A stretch of 64,000 nucleotides of DNA. Source: Biscogniauxia marginata (taxonomy: Eukaryota; Ascomycota; Sordariomycetes; Xylariales; Xylariaceae). Location: the NCBI GenBank assembly GCA_022695795.1, contig MU404110.1, forward strand, positions 687 to 64,686, in the 5' to 3' direction. The notes under the pieces were generated by a model. That model saw only the letters and a program-made list of their open reading frames with translations. It was not told the DNA's origin and searched no databases. The translations under genes were made by a program, and so were the position numbers. Each line of letters starts with the position of its first letter. Within the stretch, counting starts at the first letter, position 1. Shown piece after piece: positions 24,260-35,912 of the stretch.

Positions 24260-27200
24260 CTTACCCGTGTCAAAACGAGGCAAATCAGACAAAAGTCGGG
24301 GGGTGCTAGGGGGCATCCTGTGATCACTACCTATCATATAAAGTGATGCAAACTACATACGGATTACTACAGCACGAATTGCTACTTACATACTTGATCC
24401 ATGGCTCTGGGTTACCCCGGTGACCGGTGTTTCAGGATTATTGGGATGGCTCCGACCGTTTGCTTTCTCCATAGGTCAGGCACTTTAAGTAATGAGCGGG
24501 GAGATACATATGTTTGGGACATGAACGGAGAACCTGTCATTCGGTAGTTACGATAGGGTCCACTATATTAGCACTTATGTACTTCGATGCTTCACGTGGT
24601 ATAAATTAATGGCGTTAAAGACTTCTGACGGTGGCGGTAGTATACTCTTGGTGCTCACACCTTGTAGTTAAGTAGGGTGGCACTCGAGGGTTGTGATGGC
24701 TTCCCGCTAGGTTGTTTTACTTCGTGGGTGTACGCAGGTTCTACACAAGGTTGTCAAGGGAAATCTATAGCCGGGACCTTTGTAGGTGCTAGGATTTACG
24801 AAAAGCTCATGGTTGTTTGCTTAACGGCTGTTCTTGGGTTTGATGAGTAGTAATTGGATGAAACAGAGGATGAAGACCTCAGTGGTCAGACTAGTAAGCC
24901 CGGCGAGGAGACAGACATATACGCCATCGAAACCGGTCAGGGTATTCCCCTCCTTCTCTACGCAGCTGAACGTCCCTTTTTTACCTACCATGTCCTTGCC
25001 TCGCGCGACTTTGCAGAAAAGAGCACGGCGAGACACACCAATAGGCGGCGCTAATAGGAATGGGACCCTAAACTCGCTGGCGGCTGATACTCCAACTTTT
25101 GCCGTTACCCACTCTGGCATCGTTTGCGAAGCTAGATCGTGCGTGCGTGCTCTCAAGCATCGCGGTCGGGGAAATATTTATATGTATCTATCCAGCCTAT
25201 CATCTAAACCATTATCATCATCAAGCCGTCAATACATGTATGTAGTCACCCTCCCGGCTAGGCTTCCACTTCTTGGCCCCTGGGGATCTTGCGAACTAAT
25301 CTAGGTTAGTCGACTTGGAAGCTTCCCGCCAGTCAGAGACAAAAGTTCTCGACGGCTAGCCTGTCGCTAGGTAGTTAGTGAGCTGGGAATTGCTTACGTA
25401 CGTGGGAGCGCGCACTAGCCATTTAGTTCGAAGGGGCCCATGCGATTAGCGGATGATCTGTATGGCGATTCGTATAGGCTGTCCATAGGAATGGTGCGAA
25501 CGTAGTGTATGTGTGTGTGTGTGTATGCGATTGCAGTAAGCAATTGTCTCATGGCCTTTCAGATCATACATACTGAAAAGCCCTATGAGGATGATTATTA
25601 CAGTGACAATCTCAGATCATTAACTCTTGAAGCATGAAGTTCTAAATTAAATATTCTTACCTACCTAGGTAATCAACTTTATATGTGGTATTGATGCGAC
25701 TGCGTAATAGGTATGTCTAGTAGGTAATTATTGTAAGTTCCCTTATAAATAATGCCAGCGCTGACCGTCTACGCTATCTAAAGCTCCTATTGGACAGCGG
25801 TAAACGATCTCTTTAATGAAACTGCTGCCCATAGCGCAAGGTTATCAAGATCTGCTTAACTAAAAGGTCTTAGTGCTCGCGGAGTTGATTAATCAAATTG
25901 CCGTAGACGTCAGAATATATTCGTATCGGTATGACAAGAGCTATAGCCATGTGATGATAGTCACACAGACCCCCAACCAAAAAATGCGAATGCCTTCGTC
26001 GTGCGTTTTCGAGTCTCGCTCTATAAGATTAGCCCCATCCGCTTTAGGTGTGGCACGTCTTGTCGAGCCCCTATCCAGTGTCTTGGGACCGGGTTTGAAG
26101 CTTGTCACGAAACGGACTGCTCCCTCGGGACACTAAATCGCAGCGTAGCAGCCGGTGTGGGAGGCTATAGCGGACTGGGTATATACCCTATAAGCATCCT
26201 TAAATCAATTCGTACAGCCCTCTGGTGTGAACAAAGCAATCTTACATCCTTGGGACTGTTATCTATCATGCAATAGCTAGTAGCGCATGTATGAAAATGC
26301 GTTTGTCTGAACTTGAGAGCGCTTTCCCACGTCGTTGAGACGCTTACATACATACACTATAAGCTCCGAAAAGTTACGACTCATAAATCACTTTCTGCAT
26401 CTCGATCCACGTGGCAATGCAGTCGGGATAATACCTAATTTATCGAGAGCATTAAATGTACCTTACCACCTTACCATGTAGCAAGCAGTCCGTGAGTAGG
26501 GGACCGTCCCACGTCCCACAGCCTGTCAGATAATCCTTCATATCTATAGCTACACTGGGTACTTAGATCGGACACAGTAGAGCGGCTAGCCGGCAGGGAA
26601 ATTGTTTGCAGTGTACTTGACTGCTCGATTTTTTTTTTGGAATGGACAATTCTTTGTGACACACTCTCCGGGAGATCTTCAAAATGTCGATGGTGCGACG
26701 AGCGATGCATTCTGCTAGTAATCCTACAGAAATGCTAGCGTCTTGAGGAGAATCCTTAGTCCAGCCAATCAGGATGCAAGAAATGACCCTTCTAATGCAT
26801 ACACTCTAGATAAGAGCATACGGTCTTCTGCGTATGCAATTACTAGGATGCTCACCGTTCTTTGCTCATATTCAGGGAGGAGTCGGGCGAGGCAATTCCC
26901 CATAACACAACAGTACCGGGAAATACCCACGATGATCAAACAGAACGACATTGCTGCATAACAAGAATCCCTATGCGTCAACCTGCCATCGCGATCAGAG
27001 TTCGACATGATTGGCCCCCCTAGGCTGTACGATACCGCTGCGGCTCCATTTCCCGGCAGCGGCAAACCTAGCTAGGCGGAAATCTTCGGGTATCACGTCT
27101 GCATCTATCTCCATCATATCTGTGGGCTAGACAAGGATGGAGTCAAGTTTTCTGCTATTACCTTAGCTTCACCCTTTCCGACCCCCGGGCTCTCTGCCGC

Positions 27201-27595
27201 AGTATGGAATCGTCCCAGGTACGGGACCCGCGCAAGGCCCAAAGCGCAACCAATAGATACTCTCGTAATATATTTTTCCTCTCGTCTCGTTTCGCCCAGC
27301 TCTGCCTTTTATCTGCATTGATCACTAATCTATCTGCCCGTCTTGCTCATTGAAGAAGTGAGCCCATCCCCCACGCGATCATTCGCGACTTGTGATATTT
27401 TCTTTCTGGGCGACACATGTGCAGCCGAGCGACAACTCTACGTCGCGACGAAAAGTGACCGATTAGCGATTGACATTTGGAAAGGAAAAATCGAAAAGGT
27501 TGGGAGAGTCGACTGGTCAACGGCTCGAGGAAGGGAATGCCACTTTTCGGATCTAGCTCGCGGAGGACTGAAATCCGGGTTCCGCCACGCGAAAG
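24260..27595. other. Long intergenic stretch, no gene supported
   Basis: This 3.3 kb has ordinary composition and no ORF above about 155 codons. ORFs on opposite strands overlap (for example 24821-25156 and 24834-25304), and none shows a domain or consistent intron structure. A short GT dinucleotide run lies at about 25,508-25,525. Small non-coding genes cannot be excluded. Confidence 0.6.
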
Positions 27596-29599
27596 ATGAA
27601 CCCGAGCAGCCAAGAAGCGTTATACGCCCTTCTCACAGCATACGACAACTCTCATGAACCGAGGCCACTCTTCAATGACCGCCGGAATGCCTTCGCCCTT
27701 ATCATTTCTTTCATGGTATGCGATGAATTGCTAGGCTACCAACTGTGTTTGTCGGCGCCGCTGATCTTAGTCCAAGATATTCTCATGGCTATGCGTGATA
27801 CTTCGATTGTACACTCGCTTTGCCTTGCGTTGTCCCGGGATAGATGACCTATTGATAGTGCTTTTCAGAGTAGGCATATATTCCCGTTGCCCTTCTTTGA
27901 CAATACAGTAATGGGACTTACCATTGGGGTTGTAGGCTTCAGCTACAGTAGGATCGGTATCTATCTGCCTGTGTACGATATTTCGCCCCTTGTCTACGGA
28001 CGCAGAGCTTTGGGCTAACCGTTTCGGCCAGCGTTCACCAATGGGTTTGGAGAACACATCCTGACCATTGGCGAGGCAAATATCATCGCATTTCAGAAGG
28101 CGGGTCTCTCTTTCTCGGCTCGAGTTGTCCCTGCTCCCAAATACTAATAATCTAGCAGAAGTTCTATGTCTCCCTAGTCTCGTACACCATCTCGACGACA
28201 CTTATGAAACTGACTCTCCTGACGCAATACCTACGTATTTTCGACAGGGGAACTCGGGAGCGTAAGTTTGTCTGGGTCATGATGGTGATATCGGGTCTCT
28301 GGGGGGTTGCGTTTGCTTTCTGTGCTGCGGCACCATGCTTCCCCGTAACGGGCTTTTGGAACTGGACATCACCAGCTGTGTGTTATGGCTTTGGCTCTAA
28401 GGCGGCGACCGAGATTGCGGGAACTTTCATTGGTCATGGTGTTTCGAATGCCACCTTAGACTTGATTGTCCTCGCTATCCCAGTGCCTTTATGGTCAGTA
28501 TAAATTGCTCGCTACCTAAACCCCGGACCCGCCAGTCCAATTATTATCCTAATTCGATAGTCGGTACTGACACCTTTTTAGTACGTGAGACCCTTCGCAT
28601 TTCTTCGTGATCCGAAATACTGGCTTCCGCCTTCTTTTAAATTAGATCGCCGGATGGTCGCGGAAGACTTTCGAGACCTGGTACGGGATGCTAACGTGAA
28701 CCAGACTTCAGGAAAACGTCCGATAGTAAGCAGCGAGTAGCCGTCGGTTCCTTGTTCTGCTTGGGACTTATGTACGTTGGAATATCCACGCACCTCTTAT
28801 CCCTGAGATCGTCTGTGGTCACTAACATGTTTGTGTTCCAAGGATTAATGTGATCAACATCTGGCGGGTTGTGACTGTAGTGGAACACCAAGCAGGGACC
28901 TACCCTGTTCTTGACCCTACGGTAAGTAACTTTAGGAATCTCGTTTACCTTGCCTTTTTATCTTCCCAAGGCTGGCTGCCTGAACTGGATTCAGGACTGG
29001 ATTCGCTTGAATCGCATGACTTTATCTCTTCCATAAGCTACCAACCTCTTTCACGTGTACCTATTTTGGCGGTTGCTGACTATTTTCTACAGTGGTACGG
29101 CCCACTTAGCATTGTATTAGGAGTGATGGAGGTCGATCTAGCTTGCATATGCGCGTCGATCCCTGTGTTCTGGCCCATCATAACACAATCGATAGGCAAG
29201 ATCTTTGTGACACAAGAGGTACACGTCACACACCAGCACCGCCGGCTCTCAGGCGACTACGACGACCACTACGAGCTACAGCAAAGCATCACCTCGCCGT
29301 CGCAACATAGCCGAGCCGGAAGCGAAGCCAGCCTAAAACTAGTCCTCACGGGCACCAAGGCGTCTTCTCAAGCACGAGACCATTACCAGGATAGCTACAT
29401 CAAGAACAGCGTGTTGCCGCTCGGCATGTCGGACAAGGAGGCGACGTCCGAGGCGCAGGTCCTGTCGGGAGGGCCGCAAGGCTTCCAGCAGAAACATAGA
29501 GGGCTGTTCGGGATGTCCAAGACGGACAAGAAAGCGGACACGGATCAGGATGGGAGCCTGCGCCTTACGAAGAAGATTAGTCAGAAGATGCGTCGGTGA
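27596..29599 (+). CDS. SAT4-family seven-helix integral membrane protein (PTH11-like/rhodopsin-domain)
   Basis: About 434 residues in eight exons: 27596-27715, 27771-27869, 27936-27972, 28032-28099, 28159-28493, 28712-28771, 28843-28921 and 29093-29599; the sum is in frame. Family landmarks are RLYTR followed by GIDD after helix 2, YGFG-like TNGFGEHI, LMKLTLLTQYLRIF in helix 3, FWNWTSPAVC, a helix ending in AIPVPLW, INIWRVVTV, and WYGPLSIVLGVMEVDLACICASIPVFWP in the last helices. A soluble tail of about 130 residues rich in Ser, Gln and Lys follows. Such receptors-like proteins sit in the plasma membrane with unknown ligands. Intron 4 (28100-28158) appears to use a GC donor (GCGGGT). Intron 5 is long (218 nt). 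There is no CFEM domain at the N-terminus. Confidence 0.82.
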
Positions 29600-30307
29600 G
29601 GAATGAGATTATGTACCACTGAGCCATTAAATATCAAATGTCATGACGAAAAAAAAACGTAAAGTATATGTTCACTCGATTTTCAGAGGAATCCGGTTTG
29701 TGTACCAGCTCATGCAACATGTCTTAATGATTTGGGGGGTGAGGGGTTTCCCGAGACCTGAGAAGGCACGGGGTCATTAAAGCGTCTATACGTAGTGAAC
29801 ATGCAGGGGAGAAGTCAGGTCAGAGCGCGAAATTATCGCATAGTATTGTGCTACGACGAACGTAAACCGCCACTAACTAGTTCCTCCCATAGAAAGAGAA
29901 GATCGGCGACCGCGAAAGAAGGGGTGTACGCATGATCTTGGCTTTGGTCAGAGATCAGAAGCACTATATCTAGGTCCTAGGTCCTATACCCCCCGTCATC
30001 GATGCAACCATTGCACCACGTGCCGAAACCCATCGCAACAGAACCGAATCGAAAAAGTGAAGAAAAGAAGAAAAACCGCAATGTGAAGTATGCATGAAGG
30101 TCGGGGATGGGGGATGAATGCCAATTTGCAAAGCGCAAAGTGCAAAATGAGAAGAGTCGAGGGTAACCCCCCGTACATGGTTATGAGAGGAATCAACCAA
30201 GTAGACAGATCTCTCGGAAAAGGCGGATGTGAGAAGGTATCCTCCTCCCCTCCCCTCTCCTCTCCTCTCATTCATCCCGATCCGTGCTGAGAGAGAGACA
30301 TGCGATC
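29600..30307. other. Convergent intergenic region
   Basis: It lies between the 3' ends of the SAT4-type gene and the AT-hook gene. It contains purine- and pyrimidine-rich tracts (30,235-30,270) but no supported gene. Confidence 0.6.
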
Positions 30308-31327
30308 TTAGACGACATACCCATCCTCCTCATCCTCATCCCCACCATCATCCCCACCATCATCATCGTCATCCTCCCCCTTGACAACTGCCTTGCCGCC
30401 TCGCGCTCTCTTCGGAGAGGGCGGAAAGTCGAAGTCGGGAGGACCGGGGGCCCTGCGCTTGTACTTGCGCGGACGCCCGATGGCGGCCTTGGGCTTGTTG
30501 GCGGCGGTCGTCGTCCCCCCGGCTGGCGAGGAGGCGGCGCCGGCAGTGCCGGCGGCGGTGGTGCTGGTGGAGGACAGCGACGCGAGTTTCTTCGCGATGG
30601 GCTTCCAGCAGTGCCGGGCTGAGTCGGCGCTGGCGTAGGGGACGAGCTCGGCGAGCTTGTTGTAGTTGACCTGTTGGTTGGGGGTTAGTGGGATTGCTTC
30701 TGCCGGGAGTAGGCTGTTTGGTTGGTGGGGGGGGGCAGCGGTTTAAAAGGTTGGGAAGGGGAAAGAGGAGAGTTGGGTGTTGGGATGAGACGAAGATGGG
30801 AGGATAGGATATAGGATCAAATGCAGTAGTTCAAGGTGAGTCTAGGTAGGTGGGCTTCGCCCACTTATGTATATAGATACTGCTGGCTTCAGAAACGAAA
30901 CCAAAAGAAAAGAGGTTGTAAGAAGGATGGTTGATTGCCTTTCTGGGTCATGACGAAATCTGAACTAAGGCTAAATTTGCTAAGCGAAGCGTTCCTTCCC
31001 CACAATACAGGTGACCAGGAGTCGTATAGGCCCACTTTAACAATTGGGGGAATGGATGGTAGCAGGGAACTTCAGAGGTACAAGAGGGACACATCGGGAA
31101 GGCATGGATGGTGGAGGATAAAATAAATAAACATTGTTTCATCTTGCCGTCTGTCGGTATATGGAGGGAAGGAATAAAATACGTACCTGAGGCTGCCCGT
31201 CCTTGATTTCCTTGATGCAGAGCCAAGCCTTGGAGATGACCTCGACGTCACGGTCGCTGAGCGCGGCCTTGAAGGCGTTGCTAGCATTGGTCTTCTTGGC
31301 ATCGGTTTTCTTGGGAGTAGACGACAT
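30308..31327 (-). CDS. AT-hook DNA-binding protein
   Basis: A 167-residue protein in two exons, 31187-31327 and 30308-30670, separated by a long 516-nt intron (31186 to 30671, GTACGT to CAACAG). The N-terminal 70 residues form a small helical region with AWLCIKEIKDGQPQVNYNKL and YASADSARHCWKPIAKKL, which looks like a Myb/SANT-type or similar DNA-binding helix bundle found in fungal AT-hook proteins. An Ala/Thr/Ser-rich linker leads to the AT-hook GRPRKYKRR at about residue 118, which binds the minor groove of AT-rich DNA. The tail is strongly acidic (about 15 Asp/Glu) before the stop. It is probably nuclear. The long intron holds copy B of the dispersed repeat. Confidence 0.8.
30801..30885. 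repeat. Short dispersed repeat, copy B, inside an intron
   Basis: It matches copy A (19745-19820) in both flanks. The core here contains a perfect hairpin, GTGGGCTTCGCCCAC (30850-30864), and its right half with ACTTATGT is the reverse complement of the core of copy A. Confidence 0.55.
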
Positions 31328-34281
31328 CTTGATGGATGTTGACGAAACTAAGTAGATCGGCTTCTCGGTGTTGGGGATGGCAGTGGTATGTGCTTGCAGG
31401 AGCCGATGTGTGCAGAGATGGAAGAAGATTGTAGGCTGTCGGGTGGACAGTGAAGTGTGGGATGGGAAAGAAGGAGGGAAATGTCTTGGGACCCCGAGGA
31501 TGGAAATTTGTAATGGTCTGGGAAAGGTGTAGGCGGTTGTGATGGTAACTAGGTACCTGGGTGTTGCCTAGTAGGTGTGGTGTGTCTATTTATGGCTATG
31601 GTCAGAAGTCAGTTTTGTATCATGTAGGCTGCCGAGTAGGAGGGGGTACCTTAGATACTTTGGGCCTGTATCGTGATCTACTCAGTAGTTTCTCCGGAAG
31701 TCTAGGTCTAGGGGGTGCCTGTAAGGTACTGGATATCAAGTATCCGAAAATTGAATCTTTAGGATAAGATTCCGTGGGTGAGCACTCCAAAGGGGGATGG
31801 AGGAGGGAAACGAATTGACTTCTTAGGTGCTTGTGGTATTGGAGAAGGAACCGTTGAAGACCAAAGATTATTCTGGGGCAGGATTGCAGTCCGTGATTAT
31901 GTTTGGATGTGACTTCGTCTGTGAGGATGCAGAAAATAAATGTCTAGCTTGTCACGATTTTTAGAAAGGCTATCCATGAGAACAATGACAACGAGAGGGG
32001 GGGAGAAAGCCCCCTGATTAATACTTATATTAGGATATCCTCCATTATCGTGAATCTAGCTGTGAGCACAAATTCTTGTCACTCTTCACGTAAGTCATAA
32101 AACCAGGATTAATAACACGTGAAGTGTATGAATGATATTAATACTATGTATATGTCCTTTATTTCGTGTTAAATAATTTATGTTCCTGTATTAAACTGTC
32201 TCACGGTACAAATTTGGGTAGTTAAATCTTTACACCAGCCATAGGAATACTGTCCCTACACCAGTGTTCATTATATGAGTATGAATTAAAGGAAGAGCAG
32301 TACGTGAATCTCACAGATTCATCGTGAAATCGGCAAAGGAAACTAGTATTACCTAACTTCAAAAGACCACCTACCTAACATCTCCATCGGCAAAATCCAA
32401 TGCTACTTATTAGAATACATAGATATTAGGTTGATCAGGTGAAAAGAGCTATTTGAAAGATGCGAGGATCTGCCCCTTATATCAGATACATGACGGCGCA
32501 GGATGCCTTGTATCTGTACATGACAGCTACCCTTTAACCCCTATTTTAGCATTACTAAAGGTAGCTTTCCAGGCCACCCATCGTCGAAAATCAGTAACCA
32601 AAATCCTACAGGTATTTCTACCATCGCTAGCCATATAAGCACCAGGCATGTACAAGTTTTCTCGGACAGTAGGTAAGCACTTAAATGAGCCATTATTCTC
32701 TAGGATCACATTAACCGAGAAGATGAATGACGAGTTACCCGATATCACGAATCCAGTTCAAAATTTAAGCCCATTTTCAAGACCAGAGGCAAATGACCCC
32801 CCGAATCTAGCAAATCGGTGGAACAGAGAAACTCGGCAGAACAAGAAGACAAAGAAAACTTAGAGCACGGGGAGGGTTTTTTTTGAGCAGGAGGACTTCA
32901 TCGAAGAATGCTCCGGCGTCGAAATCCTTCACTTGCAATGTATTTTAGTAATGAAAGATCTCTTTATAATGGACAGCATCATTAACTTTAACAAGAAGTG
33001 GCTGTGATTGCCATGATGCAGATTTCGTAGAAGGTACAAACGAAGTTGCTATACGAAGATCCAGGACCAGAGACACATGGTCAGCAGTTTTTTTTTGTTT
33101 TTTTTTACATACAAACAGCTCCCTTCGTTCCTATGTAGGTCTGTACCTGTGGTTCTCTTCACCACTTGTAGGCTTGTCTAGTGTTGGCTATGACAGCCCT
33201 CCAGCTAAACTCCATGAGAGTGATCCAGGAAGCACTAATGAATGAAAATATGAAGAAAATAATAACAGATACGAACGAGTGCAAAAGAGGCACGCATTGA
33301 TAGAAACTCCAACATGTAGGTTGGTTCCATTCCAAGCTTCCCGACTCATTCGACAGAAATGGCGTCACGATTAAAACTGATATTCACTGGGTAGAGATAG
33401 AGAAACGTTCACCTCTTCAAAGAGTCGATTCGTGGAGCAGCTTAGAGCCGCTCTAAGAAAGAAATGATCAATAATCATCACATCACTGAGTTGAATCCTT
33501 GCATTCAGTGGCATATCTCCGCTACTGCTTTCTAATCCTTAATCTCTTTTCACCCGGGTCAGTGACGACGAAGACAGCCCATTGGCAGCCTCCCTTTCCT
33601 CCCTTAATATACATATCCATAAACCTCTACTCATCTTGACAATTTAGAGACCTGTAAATTAAATTTATATCGCCCTAATTGCATAACACAATTAGTGGCG
33701 TCGCTTTTGCGACAATGTGATGTTCTTTGTTCCTTGATAGGTCCTAGTGTCAATGACAGCTAGACTTACAACTCTCATATCTGTCCTTTGACTAAAAGCG
33801 AATTTGCGTATATTTCAGAATTTATGCTTCAAAATGTGCCCCAAGAATGCTGAATAGGTGTAAAATGTGCGTGACGGACTGAAACGCAGATGAGTGAGGT
33901 GGTTTTAATCAAATTTAGAGATATGTTACAGCTTTAGAATACGACATTATAGTCTACTTCTTATTCTCTCACAAACTTCAATTTGACATCCTTAGTGCCA
34001 GGGGTAATTAACAGGCACCTTAATCTCTTTTCGACGTTGATACTTGATAATAGAAAGGAGACGCTTAATTTAGTTTAACTTTGTATCTTATTCTTCCTAA
34101 TGAAAGGCTTTTTACAGTTATAACATGGACATATTACTGTACTCCCTGATTACTGCTACAACACGGTCATAACTGATCTTGGTTCTTGATTTCAGGGGCC
34201 TAGAATGATTGACATCCAAGCGAAGAGGTTATAGAGGACAGCATTCATAGAAAATCAGATAAAAAAGGGTCATGTGCGGCC
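31328..34281. other. Gene-poor intergenic stretch
   Basis: It begins with the promoter of the AT-hook gene. The rest, nearly 3 kb, has only short overlapping ORFs (for example 32527-32748 against 32648-32863) without family features. Poly-T and poly-A runs occur at about 33,090-33,107 and 32,876-32,884. Confidence 0.6.
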
Positions 34282-34683
34282 TGTTACGAACCTCCTGTTC
34301 TCCTTCTTGTCACGTGTGGGTCACATGACCAGAAAAGCGGCGTTGAGCGCTTGATTGGGAAAGAACGCCGATGGATCAGTGAATCATGGATGGGAAATCA
34401 ATGATTCAATGATTCACTTGATAATAGGAAAGGAAGAACGAGTATAAGTAGATCAAGGTTCCCTATGTATCTAGTCATTCATTCTAGTTCCTTAGCTATT
34501 AATCTAAGACTACAGTCACTCTTTGACACTATAGTGAGAGTACCTTGAAATCTCTCTGACGAACACAACATTGTGAATCACTTGAACCAATCTCAAACCA
34601 CTGTTACCTTCAAATCAAGAAAACCCAGTACGTACTCACCTGTGAAGTCAGCTGACTAGGAACACATAGGGAGGTTCGTCACA
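34282..34683 (+). repeat. Intact solo LTR, not RIP-mutated, with perfect target duplication
   Basis: It spans 402 bp from TGTTACGAACCTCC to GGGAGGTTCGTCACA; the two ends are near-perfect inverted repeats of 14 bp. It is flanked by CGGCC on both sides (34277-34281 and 34684-34688). It is the same family as the degraded LTRs at 2207, 9275, 12324, 13751 and 14393 and is closest to the one at 14393, against which most differences are C-to-T or G-to-A in the other copy. It therefore shows the unmutated family sequence. Confidence 0.93.
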
Positions 34684-35912
34684 CGGCCTAGGGTCCTTAA
34701 GAAACTCTTTAGCGACTATTCTTAGTCTGACAGTAAAACTATACCTACTCCCAACGCTTTCGGTCTGTTGTGAGTCTATTGACTCCTTCGATGCCCGAAT
34801 TATATTGCAACTTTTATTGATTGTAATCATTTATGTATGCTATGTATCTGACAAGCACGCCGGGCGAGCAATCTCCTTACTTAAGGCTCCTTACACTGAT
34901 ATCGCAAGATCAGGTCTATCCCTTGAATTTCTGTCAACCTTTTGTTTGTAAGGAGTTATTTTGATAATACCAGATGCCCTCTTTTTTGTCGGTCAAGCTG
35001 GTACTCTGTTTGCCCTCGATATAATTGGTCGGAATACACGTCTACACTCCCTTGTAGAAACTATAGACATGCAGTATCTCCCGTACCTTCTTTTCACTAT
35101 CTGCAGAAGTGGCGTTTCCACATGAATATCCTTTACAGTGGTATTGAGACTGTGAGAAACATTGATGTTGTTACACCATCGTATTCCCCCTCTTTTCCTT
35201 AGAATTAGTGCAACCACCTTGACGCATCTATCCGTGCTTACATCCTAAAAATGATAGATATGTGCCGTTGAATAGAATCTTATCGGTGATATTTCTCTGC
35301 ACCCTTGTCAGAGAAGCTGCAGCGGCAACTTGCTGACGACACGCAGTAAGGAGTCTCGTCACGCCAATTACGAGTTTGTTGACGCATTATCAAGGACAAT
35401 GAATGCAAATTAATGTCGGGCTCAAGAGGGGGACGAGATAAGGATGGTCACGGAATCGGAGCCACGAAACCTCTCGGGAACTAGCAAACATGCAAGCCGG
35501 CTAATCGAATTATTACATCTGACGAGTCAGCGCCCTGAGCAGCGACTACCCTAGACCAGAGCCTATATTCTCATGTAAGGTGCCGTAAGGTGCTATATAA
35601 CCACCTATTAGATACCAAAATATGAATCAACACCGGTCATCGTCGATGGCATGCATCAACGTGGTTGTAATCCGGTCAACGTGAGGAGACTTATACTGCG
35701 TTATTAGAAAGCTAGAAGGCCGCTGAATTGGACGCCCGAATCCTTTCCAAAGTTGCCATGCCCCCTCCCTCCCCCCTTTTTCGTCTCCTCCAATATACCA
35801 CTTCTCCTGATTAAATAGCTAAGCTTACATTAAGTATATAAAAGTAAAGGCTAGTCTAGAAGAAAGAATTACTCGCAATTATTGATCAACCCATCTGACG
35901 ACGATCTAGAAG
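34684..35912. promoter_or_regulatory. Intergenic region and promoter of the hydrolase gene
   Basis: No gene is supported. A TATA-like box TATATAAAAG lies at 35835-35844, about 70 bp before the hydrolase start codon, with a pyrimidine-rich tract just upstream (35761-35790). Both are usual for a strong fungal core promoter. Confidence 0.55.

Noticed and set aside
24821..25304. Overlapping ORFs of 111 and 156 codons on opposite strands
   Set aside because: Neither shows a domain, a biased codon pattern or a consistent intron structure.
25506..25527. GT microsatellite as a regulatory element
   Set aside because: Only a short dinucleotide run with no further support.
32527..32863. Opposed ORFs of 71-73 codons between the AT-hook gene and the solo LTR
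   Set aside because: Mutually overlapping, no motif, no splice logic.
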